Position numbers and translations under genes: made by a program. The notes beneath the pieces are model-generated. The model saw only the letters and a program-made list of their open reading frames with translations. It was not told the origin of the DNA and ran no database searches. Below, piece after piece: positions 26,611 to 34,989 of a DNA stretch of 64,000 bases. Every line of letters starts with the position of its first letter. Position 1 is the first letter of the stretch. This DNA comes from Methylomonas sp. (GTDB lineage Bacteria > Pseudomonadota > Gammaproteobacteria > Methylococcales > Methylomonadaceae), in the NCBI RefSeq assembly GCF_023228165.1, contig NZ_JALOBS010000005.1, positions 1 to 64,000 on the forward strand, read 5' to 3'.

Positions 26611-27498
26611 TCAGCGCTTACCTCCTACCATTACGCAACTCACTACAATCAGAGCCGTGGCAAGTTGCAGGGGTTGGAGGGATTCACCCATCAACGTTGC
26701 GCCGGCCACCATGGTCAAAAATGGTTGCAACAGCTGTAATTGGCCGATACGGGCGGTACCGCCCAGGGATAACCCTCTGTACCAAGCGCAAAAAGCCAAG
26801 TACATACTCACTACACTGACATAAGCAAACCCCGACCAACTAAGCCAGCCGACTTGGTTGAAACTCGCCGGCGCCGCCATCGCCACCCAGGGCAGCAATA
26901 GCGGCGTTGCGGCCAGTAACGCCCAACTGATGGTCTGCCAAGCGCCCAATTCTTTCGTTAAACGAGCCCCTTCCGCATAGCCGAAAGCAGCACACAATAC
27001 GGCCGCCAGCAGATACAAATCGGCGGTTTGCAGGGTACCGGCTCCCGATAAAGCCACGAAAACCAGGATCGCCATGCTGCCGACCGTGGTGGCTAACCAA
27101 AATCGCCGCGATGGACGTTCACCTGACAGCCTCACCCCAAACCAGGCGGTAAATAAAGGCGCCAATCCGACAATGACCGCAGCGTGAATGGCGGAAACGC
27201 TTTGCATGGCCAAGGCCGATAACAGCGGAAAACCGATCACCACACCGGTCGCCGTCGCACCCAGCCTCAGCCATTCACGCTTGCTAGGTAGCCGGGCATT
27301 GACCATCAAAAGCGCCACCGCCGCCAATATCGAAGCCGCCACTGCCCGGCCAAGCCCGACAAACACCGGATCGAGATCCATCACTGCCAAGCGGGTAGCC
27401 GGCAACGTCAGACTAAAGCCAACGATGCCAAGCATACCCGACAGATAAGCGCGTCTGACCGCTGCTGCATTTTGAGTTGTCGTCGATAGTTTATGCAC
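26611..27498 (-). CDS. EamA/DMT-family transporter
   Basis: A 295-residue inner-membrane protein with ten helices in two EamA repeats (first half from GFSLTLPATRLAVMDLDPVFVG, second from YLLAAVLCAAFGYAEGARL to the end). Relatives export amino acids or metabolites (RhaT/YdcZ-like families). GTG at 27498 is chosen because GGGGAGAG precedes it; this start lies inside the phzF stop region, an 8-base overlap indicating coupling. It may export the product of the neighbouring PLP and PhzF enzymes. Confidence 0.85.
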   Translation of the reverse strand: MHKLSTTTQNAAAVRRAYLSGMLGIVGFSLTLPATRLAVMDLDPVFVGLGRAVAASILAAVALLMVNARLPSKREWLRLGATATGVVIGFPLLSALAMQSVSAIHAAVIVGLAPLFTAWFGVRLSGERPSRRFWLATTVGSMAILVFVALSGAGTLQTADLYLLAAVLCAAFGYAEGARLTKELGAWQTISWALLAATPLLLPWVAMAAPASFNQVGWLSWSGFAYVSVVSMYLAFCAWYRGLSLGGTARIGQLQLLQPFLTMVAGATLMGESLQPLQLATALIVVSCVMVGGKR

Positions 27499-28285
27499 AA
27501 AGCTCTCCCCTGACGACGGTTTTGGCTTGACCCAACAACCGCACTCTGTCTCCCAGCAATTCCATTCCAACCTCACCACCTCTGGCCGAAGCCTGATAGG
27601 CGGTCAGTTGCGCTTTCCCGAGGACCTTTCCCCAATAAGGACCGAGACTGCAATGCGCGGAACCGGTTACCGGATCTTCCGGTATGCCTACCGCCGGCGC
27701 AAAAAACCGAGACACAAAGTCCCAGCGCGAATCGGCCGCCGCGGCCGCTGTAACAGCGACACCCCGTGCCGTCAACCGACGAATAAGGTCCAAATCGGGA
27801 TTCAGGCTAACCACGGTTTGTGCATCCCGCAACACCAGAATCAAGTGAGCTCCGGCACGTAACGCGGCCGTGGTTTGCGCATCGATTGCGGCATCGAAAG
27901 CCGCGGACAATTCGACCGGCTCCGCGATAAAGCCGGGGAAATCCAGACTGATTGCAGTACCTACAGAGGTTGCGGTCAAAATACCGCTACGGGTGCGGAA
28001 GTTCATAGGGCCATTGGCCAATGCCAATTCATGCCGCAATGCATGCGCGGCCGCCAAGGTGGCATGACCGCACAAATCGACTTCCGTGGTCGGGGTAAAC
28101 CAGCGCAACGACCACAAATCCGCATCCAGCGGATACAAAAAAGCCGTTTCGGACAGATTCATTTCCGCCGCAACGTGCTGCATCCACGCGTCATCCGTAT
28201 CAGGGTCTACCAGGCAAACCGCCGCCGGGTTGCCGTGAAACGCTTGATCGGTAAATGCATCGATAATAAAAAGTGAAGTTTTCAT
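27491..28285 (-). CDS. PhzF-like isomerase
   Basis: A 264-residue protein of the diaminopimelate epimerase-like fold. It begins SLFIIDAFTDQAFHGNPAAVCL, with the catalytic Glu in AAEMNLSETAFLYP, then LRWFTPTTEVDLCGHATLAAAHAL and a C-terminal EDPVTGSAHCSLGPYW loop. These are strong PhzF signatures. Most genomic PhzF homologues have no link to phenazine and unknown substrates. It is the first gene of the operon, and the ATG at 28285 (MKTSLF) aligns with the family. The divergent MocR regulator shares the upstream region. Confidence 0.88.
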   Translation of the reverse strand: MKTSLFIIDAFTDQAFHGNPAAVCLVDPDTDDAWMQHVAAEMNLSETAFLYPLDADLWSLRWFTPTTEVDLCGHATLAAAHALRHELALANGPMNFRTRSGILTATSVGTAISLDFPGFIAEPVELSAAFDAAIDAQTTAALRAGAHLILVLRDAQTVVSLNPDLDLIRRLTARGVAVTAAAAADSRWDFVSRFFAPAVGIPEDPVTGSAHCSLGPYWGKVLGKAQLTAYQASARGGEVGMELLGDRVRLLGQAKTVVRGELCA

Positions 28286-28332
28286 GGTTTTCAGTCGCTT
28301 GATGGGAGGCATTACTTTAGTCTAAGATAGCC

Positions 28333-28424
28333 ATACCGATACAGTTGCAGAATAGTTAATTTATATCGATACAATTAACAACCATGCAGCGTTGTATCGA
28401 TTGTGAATTGACCCAACTGTATTG
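28333..28424. promoter_or_regulatory. Four-copy MocR operator between phzF operon and regulator
   Basis: Two direct copies, ATACCGATACAGTT (28333-28346) and ATATCGATACAATT (28363-28376), lie exactly 30 bp apart. Two inverted copies, TTGTATCGAT (28392-28401) and AACTGTATTG (28415-28424), lie on the regulator side. The outer pair shares ACAGTT and the inner pair ATCGATACAA, so the array is roughly symmetric. MocR regulators are known to bind paired repeats in divergent promoter regions. Confidence 0.65.
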
Positions 28425-28426
28425 AA

Positions 28427-29854
28427 ATGCCAATGACGCTACGTTACGAAACCGTTGCCGAACATTTGTTAACAGCCATCACTCAGGGCATCTATCGAGC
28501 GGGTGAACGCTTGCCCAGTGTGCGACTACTCAGCCAGCAACACCAGATCAGCACGGCGACTGCGGTATCGGCGTTACGCCTGTTGGAGGACCAAGGTCAG
28601 ATCGAGGCCCGGCAACGCTCCGGTTATTATGTGCGGCCTCGGCTACGCTCTGTTCTGCAAGAACCGACCATGTCCTCGCCTTCGCGGGAACCGACCCAAG
28701 TGACCGGTCAGGAGCTAGTGTTGCGGCTGGTGAAAGCGGCCAACAATCCGCAATTCATCCAGCTGGGCGCGGCGGTACCGGCGCCCTCCTTCCTGCCTAC
28801 GCAAAAAGTGGCGCAACTGTCGGCAACCACCTCTCGGCGTTATCGGCAGCGCATGTCCAGTTACGAATTTCCGCCTGGCGCGCCGGAGCTGCGCCGGCAA
28901 ATCGCCAAGCGCATGTCGGAACAAGGCTGCCCGATCGATCCCAACGACATCCTGATCACCAACGGCTGCCAGGAGGCCATGACCCTGGCGCTACGGGCGA
29001 TCACCGTACCCGGCGACATTGTTGCCGTGGAATCACCTACCTTTTACGGCTTGCTGCAAGTCATCGAATCGCTGTCCTTGCGGGCTATCGAAATTCCGAC
29101 CCATCCGCGCGAAGGCATTGCCCTGGAGGCGCTGCAACTGGCCTGCGAACAGTGGCCGATCAAAGCCTGTATTGTGGTGGCCAATTACAGCAATCCGCTC
29201 GGCTATTGCATGTCCGACCTGCGTAAGCAGGCCTTGGTCGAACTGATCAACCGCCACCAAATCATGTTGATAGAAGACGATATTTACGGTGATCTGGGAT
29301 TTGGCCTGCAAAGGCCGTCAACGGTCAAAAGCTGGGATAGCGAGGGGCGGGTTTTGTATTGCTCGTCGTTTTCGAAATCCTTATCCCCCGGCCTACGAGT
29401 GGGCTGGCTGGTACCGGGCGCCCTGTATGAGAAAACCGAATATCTAAAATACGTCACCAATCTGGCCACCCCGACGCTGGCGCAATTGATCGTGGCCGAA
29501 GTTTTGGAACACGGCGGTTACGACCGTTATCTGCGCCGGGCCCGCCAGCAATACCGGCAAGCCGTGGAGCGGATGACAGCGGCGGTTGGCGGGTACTTTC
29601 CACCCGGCACCCGAATCACTCAACCGCAGGGCGGCTTCCTGTTGTGGGTGGAACTGCCCGGTAAAGTCGACGCCATTACCCTCACCCAACAGGCCCTGGC
29701 CCTGGGTATCAGTATTGCTCCGGGACCGATTTTTTCCGCCACGCAAAAGTACCGGAATTTTATTCGCCTGAATTGCGCGGTGGATTGGGACGAACGGTTG
29801 AACAAAGCGTTGGTGACTTTAGGGCAGCTGGTTCAGAAAAAACTGAACGGATGA
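28427..29854 (+). CDS. MocR-type transcriptional regulator (GntR helix-turn-helix plus aminotransferase fold)
   Basis: A 475-residue fusion. Residues 1-75 are a GntR winged helix (GIYRAGERLPSVRLLSQQHQIS, then ALRLLEDQGQIEARQRSGYYVRP). Residues about 100-475 form a class I aminotransferase fold with the PLP Lys in YCSSFSKSLSPGLRVGW and the NYSNPLG block. Such MocR proteins sense PLP or an amino-acid adduct and regulate divergent genes. The intergenic repeat array and head-to-head arrangement suggest control of the PhzF/EamA/aminotransferase operon. Either ATG at 28427 or 28433 may be used. It overlaps the outermost operator copy at its own promoter, so it is probably autoregulated. Confidence 0.92.
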   Translation: MPMTLRYETVAEHLLTAITQGIYRAGERLPSVRLLSQQHQISTATAVSALRLLEDQGQIEARQRSGYYVRPRLRSVLQEPTMSSPSREPTQVTGQELVLRLVKAANNPQFIQLGAAVPAPSFLPTQKVAQLSATTSRRYRQRMSSYEFPPGAPELRRQIAKRMSEQGCPIDPNDILITNGCQEAMTLALRAITVPGDIVAVESPTFYGLLQVIESLSLRAIEIPTHPREGIALEALQLACEQWPIKACIVVANYSNPLGYCMSDLRKQALVELINRHQIMLIEDDIYGDLGFGLQRPSTVKSWDSEGRVLYCSSFSKSLSPGLRVGWLVPGALYEKTEYLKYVTNLATPTLAQLIVAEVLEHGGYDRYLRRARQQYRQAVERMTAAVGGYFPPGTRITQPQGGFLLWVELPGKVDAITLTQQALALGISIAPGPIFSATQKYRNFIRLNCAVDWDERLNKALVTLGQLVQKKLNG

Positions 29855-30255
29855 GCGACTGGACTTCAACCTCATAAAAATAATAAACACCCGGCTGTTC
29901 AGCCCTGAAATGCTACTCGACTTACTCCAACTCTTTAAGTATGCTTGAAAACATTCGACACCGGCTTTCTACCCCGAACCTGAATGCGGCATTACTGGAT
30001 GCGGCTTAAAATATCTACGGCAATGTCGCGTCACAAATATCAACAACAAACCTTGTTGCGTATTCCGGAGCAAAGCAGCCACCGATTCCGGTGAAGTCCG
30101 CCCCCTTTGACGATTAATTTTTAGCGTTTCTACGCGGGATAACTACCACCTGATCCGCCGCCTCTTTTCATTGTTTATTTAGAGTCAACTCGGTAAAGCA
30201 CCCGGCGCAGCCAATTGGGTGCCGGTCCGAGTGACCAGGTTGGGTAAGTTTAAAA
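29855..30255. other. Intergenic region
   Basis: About 400 bases without an open frame of any credibility. It leads into a regulator fragment whose N-terminal part cannot be found here in any frame. Confidence 0.4.
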
Positions 30256-30573
30256 CCATCGGCGCTGGACAAAATCACGGCGGTGATTCCCGACGAACTA
30301 CGGGACAGAATCGAAAACAGCAAACTGTTCGCTCGGCGTTTCGGACCGCGCCCCGATTTGGACGGCGAACTGAGCCTGCGCCGCATCCGCCCTTTAGGCC
30401 TTTACTTCTGGGGTAGTGTCTGGACCTTGGTCGGCTGGTGCGAATTGCGCGACGATTTCCGCAATTTTCGTTTGGGCCGAATTCAAAGCGTGAAACCCGA
30501 AAACGCCACGTTTACCGATTCCGCAGGGCAAACGCTGGATGAGTTTGTAAGGCGCATGACGCAGAGCCGATCG
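30256..30573 (+). pseudogene. C-terminal fragment of a WYL-domain (YafY-type) regulator
   Basis: The frame reads SALDKITAVIPDELRDRI, then LRRIRPLGLYFWGSVWTLVG and WCELRDDFRNFRLGRI. This is the end of the WYL sensor domain of YafY/DeoR-like regulators, including the R-PLGL-FWG-WTL-WCELR-FR-FRL pattern. The helix-turn-helix and first part of the WYL domain (about 200 residues) are missing upstream, and a stop interrupts the frame at 30232. The frame runs on without a stop into the antisense of the beta-lactamase gene; natural family members end near 30570. A dead remnant. Confidence 0.75.
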
Positions 30574-30583
30574 CCGGCGAGCG

Positions 30584-31369
30584 TCAGTCGAGCACATCCA
30601 AGGCTTTCAGGCTGGCCTTGCCCAATGCTATGCGTTTGGCCAATGTATCTTGCTGCAAGACATCGATATTCAAAGCAAAACTGTAGACATGGCCTTGTTT
30701 TGCGACCCATCCAACCCACCAGCCTATACCCGGTTCGGAGGCGTCGACCCAGCCGGTCTTGCCGTAAAGAATCCAACCATCGCCTCGCTCCATCCGGATG
30801 ATGTCGCGGCCTTGTTCCTGCACATCCTGAGGAAACGACAACTCGCCTTGAGCCAAACGGGCGAGAAAAGCCGTTTGTTCCACGGCGCTGATTTTCAGCG
30901 GGCCGCGCAGCCAAAACCGATCGACCACCTCGCCGACTTCAGCGTTGCCATATTCCAGCGCGGCAACGCCATCGCGCATGCGCTGCAGGCCGATACGGCG
31001 GGCAAGTTCCTGATATATCGGCACATTGGAAACCTTAATCGCCTCGCGCAAGCTCATATCGCGCTCCCACGCCTTGAATGGCTGCGGCTTACCGCCGTAA
31101 GGCAGGACTTCGTCGACATCCTTGACCGCACCGGCCGAAAGCCCAATCAGGCTATTGGCGATTTTGAAGGTCGATCCCGGTACCAAGCGAGTCTCGGCCC
31201 TGACACGATCATGCCCGATAAAAGTCTTCGCATCGGCGTCATACAAAACGAAGGTCCCCTGCACGCCCGCATCGGCAAACAGCTTGCCGATCGCCGGGCT
31301 ATCCCACCAATCGAGGGCATGGGTTTGCCGGCAAATCAACAGCAAGAAGGCGACGAATAAATATCTCAT
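30584..31369 (-). CDS. Class D beta-lactamase (OXA family)
   Basis: A 261-residue exported serine beta-lactamase. A signal peptide covers about residues 1-18. The active-site motif S66-T-F-K69 carries the nucleophile and the Lys carboxylated in this class. S114-N-V116, Y140-G-N142 and K204-T-G206-W207 complete the class D set. Chromosomal OXA enzymes of environmental bacteria vary widely in spectrum, and nothing here predicts resistance level. It faces the WYL fragment and is upstream of no other gene. No integron attC site or IS element is adjacent, so I see no sign of recent capture. Confidence 0.92.
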   Translation of the reverse strand: MRYLFVAFLLLICRQTHALDWWDSPAIGKLFADAGVQGTFVLYDADAKTFIGHDRVRAETRLVPGSTFKIANSLIGLSAGAVKDVDEVLPYGGKPQPFKAWERDMSLREAIKVSNVPIYQELARRIGLQRMRDGVAALEYGNAEVGEVVDRFWLRGPLKISAVEQTAFLARLAQGELSFPQDVQEQGRDIIRMERGDGWILYGKTGWVDASEPGIGWWVGWVAKQGHVYSFALNIDVLQQDTLAKRIALGKASLKALDVLD

Positions 31370-31603
31370 GCTTTAGATTTCCGTTTAAAACTGGTTTAAG
31401 GTCCATTATATCGGCTCACAGACCGGAGTAGCCTGCCGGACTTACGAGCGCTCGACCGGCTCGGCAAACACCAAAACCCGAAAATTCCCGGCCTTCCTGA
31501 CTGCGCATCACAGCATCGAGCGCATCCCGTAAACAGGCCTCTGCTCTCGGTCGAAGTCACCCCAAGCAAAACATTTCATCGCGCCTCCCCGGTTTGTTTC
31601 GGC

Positions 31604-32072
31604 TCAGGCGCCGCTGTTTTTTTCGGCAAGCGACTTCAACCCGGCCAGACCATCCTCGAATTTGCCGCCTATCATCTTGTCCATACTGAACACCAGGCTC
31701 ATCAATTTGGAAATGCACGTGTTGGGGCCTGGAAGGGTTTGATGAAGTCCATGCGGATCGTTATCCTGGTCGGGACCACCGATTCCAGAATCTCCATGCG
31801 CCCCTGACCGATTTCCCGGTTGCCCTCCCATTCGTAAATGGCACCCGGCCCGCTAGGCGCGCCGCCGTAGCTGCGCTTCATGCCGGGATCGACTTTTTCC
31901 CAAGCCGACCAGCTTTGCATGCTGTGTAGATCGTTGATCAGCGGGAAAATCGTTTCCGGCGCCGCCTTGATGACGACAACGCGCTGGACCCGGAAGCTGT
32001 CGGGTTTGGCGGCGCATAGATCAGCACGATGACGAGCAGCACGGCTAAGACGATAATAATGGTTTTGATCAT
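31604..32072 (-). pseudogene. SRPBCC (polyketide cyclase-like) gene, frameshifted and internally deleted
   Basis: The ATG at 32072 begins a membrane anchor, MIKTIIIVLAVLLVIVLIYA. The frame then slips near 32010: the continuation SFRVQRVVVIKAAPETIFPL and HSMQSWSAWEKVDPGMKRSY is in another phase. After MDFIKPFQA (about 31730) the frame changes again to GPNTCISKLMSLVFSMDKMI and ends at 31604. Intact relatives have about 20-25 more residues between the FIKPF and ISKLM parts, so this point is a small deletion as well as a frameshift. Two independent lesions make a sequencing error unlikely as the whole explanation. Confidence 0.75.
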
Positions 32073-32096
32073 GGTTTTTCCTCTAGGTGGGCGGGC

Positions 32097-32453
32097 TTAA
32101 TCGCCCGGCAAGCCGGGAAGCTCTATCACGGGTCTGACTTCGACCGTGCCTTTGCGCACCATCGGTATCCGTGCGGCGATGCCGATGGCTTCGTCCAGAT
32201 CCCGAGCCTCGATCAGATAATAGCCGCCCAACTGTTCACGGGTTTCGGCAAACGGGCCGTCGGTGACGAAACGCTTGCCGTCGCGTATCCGGACGCTGGT
32301 CGCCAATTCGGTGGGTTGCAAGGGACTGGCGGCCAGATATTGTCCATTCGCCTTCAGATCGTGCGCCAGTTCGGTGGACTCGACGTAACACGCCTCGCGC
32401 TCGCTCTCCGCCAACTGTTGTTCTTCAAAGTAAATCAACAACATGTATTTCAT
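32097..32453 (-). CDS. YCII/DGPF-domain protein, copy 1
   Basis: A 118-residue dimeric alpha/beta-barrel protein with the signature VTDGPFAETREQLGGYYLIEA. YCII-related proteins of this DGPF type are characteristically encoded with ECF42 sigma factors, as here (35360-36619), but their biochemical function is unknown. It begins 64 bases after the stop of a VOC gene in a run of leftward genes. Two paralogues lie at 34084-34449 and 34561-34953. Confidence 0.9.
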   Translation of the reverse strand: MKYMLLIYFEEQQLAESEREACYVESTELAHDLKANGQYLAASPLQPTELATSVRIRDGKRFVTDGPFAETREQLGGYYLIEARDLDEAIGIAARIPMVRKGTVEVRPVIELPGLPGD

Positions 32454-32517
32454 TATCTGCTCTCGTTCAAGCTGGGATCAGCGGGTTTTCGGACGATATG
32501 CGCCGCCGCACCGCACA

Positions 32518-32916
32518 TCAACCGCAATGCTGAACATAGGTGATGATGCTGATCACGGCGCCTTGCGGATCTTGCAGCACGCAAAAGCGTCCGACCTGCG
32601 GAATGTCCTGCGGCGGTAGACAAATTTTCCCGCCGAGTTCCACGGCCAGCTTTGCGGTGGCGTCGACATCGTCGACCGTGACATAAACGCCCCACTGCGG
32701 CGCCATGCCTTCGGCGGCGGCCGGTATCTTCATCATGCCGCCGCTCGGCTCGCCAGCGTATTTCACCAGGGTGTATTCCATTTCCGGAGTGGAGATCGGC
32801 GCGGGTTCCAGCGTCCAATTGAACAGCTTGCCGTAAAATTGTTTGGCGGCACCGGTATCGCTGGTCAATAGTTCGCACCAACTAAAGGCGCCATGTGTGT
32901 TACAGGGTTGGTTCAT
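32518..32916 (-). CDS. VOC-superfamily (glyoxalase-like) protein
   Basis: A 132-residue protein with two beta-alpha-beta-beta-beta modules: GAFSWCELLTSDTGAAKQFY and, later, VYVTVDDVDATAKLAVELGG ending FCVLQDPQGAVISI. This is the pattern of CFP30-like VOC enzymes. The start at 32916 follows AGGAGAAA. It lies in the ECF42-associated leftward gene run; the substrate is unknown. Confidence 0.85.
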   Translation of the reverse strand: MNQPCNTHGAFSWCELLTSDTGAAKQFYGKLFNWTLEPAPISTPEMEYTLVKYAGEPSGGMMKIPAAAEGMAPQWGVYVTVDDVDATAKLAVELGGKICLPPQDIPQVGRFCVLQDPQGAVISIITYVQHCG

Positions 32917-32951
32917 GATTTTTCTCCTTTGCGCGAGTGGTTTGCAGTTTG

Positions 32952-33437
32952 TCAGTTGTCGCGGCTTTGATTCGCGGCGAAAAAAGCTTCCATCCGTCCT
33001 TGCAATTCGCTTGGATCGATATCGTCCACATGAGTGGCGATCAGCCAATGGTGGCCGAAGGGATCGATCAGCGAGCCCATGCGGTCGCCCCAAAACTGAT
33101 TTTCGACCGGCATGGTTTGCTTGGCGCCCGCTGCGATAGCCTGCGAAAACACCGCATCGGCATCGCTCACATACAAATGCAACTTGACGCAACTGCCGCC
33201 CAAGGTTTGCGGCGATGTGGAATTCGGATTCGGATATTCGTCGGAAAGCATGAAGTTTGACTCGCCGATCTTGAATTCGGCATGCCCCACTTTGCCGTCC
33301 GGCATATGCAGGCGTAAACCTTCCTTCGCGCCGAAGGCTGTTTTATAAAACGCCAGCGCCGCGTCGGCGTCATGAACCGTCAGATAGGGCGTGACGGTAT
33401 GGCAACCGTCCGGAATAGGTTTGATTTGAGTGGTCAT
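32952..33437 (-). CDS. VOC/PhnB-like protein
   Basis: A 161-residue VOC protein: VTPYLTVHDADAALAFYKTA, MPDGKVGHAEFKIGESNFML, LHLYVSDADAVFSQAIAAGA and WGDRMGSLIDPFGHHWLIAT. Proteins of this YdfO/PhnB kind often travel with DGPF proteins and ECF42. The ATG at 33437 follows AGGAGGA. The reaction is unknown. Confidence 0.88.
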   Translation of the reverse strand: MTTQIKPIPDGCHTVTPYLTVHDADAALAFYKTAFGAKEGLRLHMPDGKVGHAEFKIGESNFMLSDEYPNPNSTSPQTLGGSCVKLHLYVSDADAVFSQAIAAGAKQTMPVENQFWGDRMGSLIDPFGHHWLIATHVDDIDPSELQGRMEAFFAANQSRDN

Positions 33438-33472
33438 AATATCCTCCTGTTTGTGGAAAATGTTTTGTATGC

Positions 33473-33959
33473 TCAACCGCGAACCGCCGCCTCGATTGCC
33501 GCGATATCGATCTTTTTCATCTGCATCATCGCCTCGAACGCGCGCTTGGCGGCAGCCGGATCGGGACCGCTGATCGCGCCGGTCAAAGCCAACGGCGTAA
33601 TCTGCCAGGACACGCCCCATTTATCCTTGCACCAGCCGCAGGCACTCTCTTCGCCGCCGTTGCCGACGATGGCGTTCCAGTAGCGATCCGTTTCGGCTTG
33701 GTCTTCGGTGGCAACCTGAAACGAGAACGCTTCATTGTGCTTGAACACGGGTCCGCCGTTAAGCCCGAGGCAGGGAATGCCCATCACGCTGAACCGGACC
33801 GTCAACATATCCCCTTTCTTCCCGGACGGAAAGTCTCCCGGGGCATGGAATACCGCGTCGACGGAGGAATCGGGGAAGGTCTCGGCGTAAAACCGCGCCG
33901 CGTCTTCGGCGTCGCCGTTGTACCAGAGGCAAATCGTGATTTTTTGCAGGTTTCATCAT
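33473..33959 (-). pseudogene. PhnB-like (3-demethylubiquinone methyltransferase-like VOC) gene with one-base frameshift
   Basis: The start (ATGATGAAACCTGC) follows GGAGGAGGGAC. After six A residues at 33940-33945 the frame is wrong; with five it continues as KITICLWYNGDAEDAARFYA and joins the long frame MLTVRFSVMGIPCLGLNGGP, FQVATEDQAETDRYWNAIVG and CGWCKDKWGVSWQI, which ends at 33473. Only one extra base in a homopolymer separates it from an intact gene of about 160 residues. This could be real inactivation, slippage or an assembly error. Confidence 0.75.
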
Positions 33960-34008
33960 GTCCCTCCTCCATCGGTGGGATAACGTCAAAATTAGTATGA
34001 AATTCACC

Positions 34009-34049
34009 GTGGGAGCGACACTTTGTCGCGACTACGCGTCGCTCCTACC
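34009..34049. repeat. REP-like palindrome
   Basis: Arms GGGAGCGAC (34011-34019) and GTCGCTCC (34038-34045) enclose an inner palindrome GTCGCGAC (34025-34032). The GTAGGAGCGAC...GTCGC layout (minus strand) is that of extragenic REP elements. It sits between a DGPF gene and the frameshifted PhnB-like gene. Confidence 0.7.
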
Positions 34050-34083
34050 GGGAATGCCGTTCATTGCCGCAGATTTGTTACCG

Positions 34084-34449
34084 TTAGTAGGCTGCAAAAT
34101 CTGCTTCTTCGTACTCCGGGCGAATTTCAATGTCGGAGTCCTCCAGCATGGGATTCGGACAGCGCTTCACCCATTCGACGGCTTCATCCAACGATGAGAC
34201 CTGCCAAAGCCAGTAACCGGCAATCTGATCTTCCGGTTCCAGGAATGGGCCGTCGATGACGGTGCGCTGGGTACCGGAAAACCTGACACGCTTCCCCTGC
34301 GAGGTGGGCTTTAAACCAGCGCCGACCAGCATAATGCCGGCGTTGATTAACTCGTCATTGTACTGACCCATCGCAGTCAGTAATTCGGCGCTAGGCATAG
34401 TACCCTTTTCGCTGTCCTTGCTTGCCTTAACAATCACCATACATTTCAT
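34084..34449 (-). CDS. YCII/DGPF-domain protein, copy 2
   Basis: A 121-residue protein with the core RTVIDGPFLEPEDQIAGYWL in place of the usual DGPFAETKEQLGGY, so it belongs to a diverged branch of the family. Start ATG 34449 follows AGGAG. A promoter of the shared ECF42 type lies 55 bases upstream (34504-34533). Likely a direct sigma-factor target. Confidence 0.9.
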   Translation of the reverse strand: MKCMVIVKASKDSEKGTMPSAELLTAMGQYNDELINAGIMLVGAGLKPTSQGKRVRFSGTQRTVIDGPFLEPEDQIAGYWLWQVSSLDEAVEWVKRCPNPMLEDSDIEIRPEYEEADFAAY

Positions 34450-34503
34450 TAAATTTCTCCTGTTGAAGCCGGTCGAGCAGTGGAATTGGCGGTCTTACAA
34501 TCG

Positions 34504-34533
34504 ATAGTCGAATAGCGTTTGCCGAAATCGACA
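34504..34533 (-). promoter_or_regulatory. ECF42-type promoter of DGPF copy 2
   Basis: Minus strand: TGTCGA (34533-34528), a 17-base spacer, then CGACTAT (34510-34504). The same two elements with the same spacing occur at 34990-35019 and 37026-37055. TGTCGA and CGA(C/T) are, to my recollection, the recognition elements reported for ECF42 sigma factors in Streptomyces. Confidence 0.8.
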
Positions 34534-34560
34534 AGTCGCCCGAAATTTCTTTAAAGCTAT

Positions 34561-34953
34561 CTAACAGACCATATCCGCAACGGCAAGACCCAGTGCCTGC
34601 AAGGTCTGCGCGTCTTCGGCAACCGGCCGCACTTCGACGCAACCCAGTTTCGCTCCCGGGATTCGTGACGCCACCTGGATTGCTTCATTCAAATCCATGG
34701 CCTCGATCAGGTAATAGCCGCCGAGTTGTTCCTTGGTTTCCGCAAAGGGCCCGTCGGTGGTGGTGGTTTTGCCGTTCCGAACCCGCAGCGTAATCGCCTC
34801 ATTGGCGGGCAATAAGCGATTACAACCTAGATAATGACCACTATCTTTGATGGCTTGAGTAAATGCCATGTATTCGTCAAAGTGCTTGCTCGCATCGCTT
34901 TCCGTCATGTGCTCCATCACGGTTTCGGCACAAATCAGGCAGAGGTATTTCAT
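34561..34953 (-). CDS. YCII/DGPF-domain protein, copy 3
   Basis: A 130-residue protein with the classical core TTTDGPFAETKEQLGGYYLI and a C-terminal extension (VRPVAEDAQTLQALGLAVAD). It is closest in form to copy 1. ATG 34953 follows CAGGAGCC. An ECF42-type promoter lies 37 bases upstream. Function of the family is unknown beyond its link with ECF42. Confidence 0.9.
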   Translation of the reverse strand: MKYLCLICAETVMEHMTESDASKHFDEYMAFTQAIKDSGHYLGCNRLLPANEAITLRVRNGKTTTTDGPFAETKEQLGGYYLIEAMDLNEAIQVASRIPGAKLGCVEVRPVAEDAQTLQALGLAVADMVC

Positions 34954-34989
34954 GTTCGGCTCCTGTTAGTTAAAAACGCTAGACGCCTA

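Noticed and set aside
30573..30801. Extension of the WYL fragment to the stop at 30801
   Set aside because: It runs antisense to conserved beta-lactamase sequence and has no WYL-like residues.
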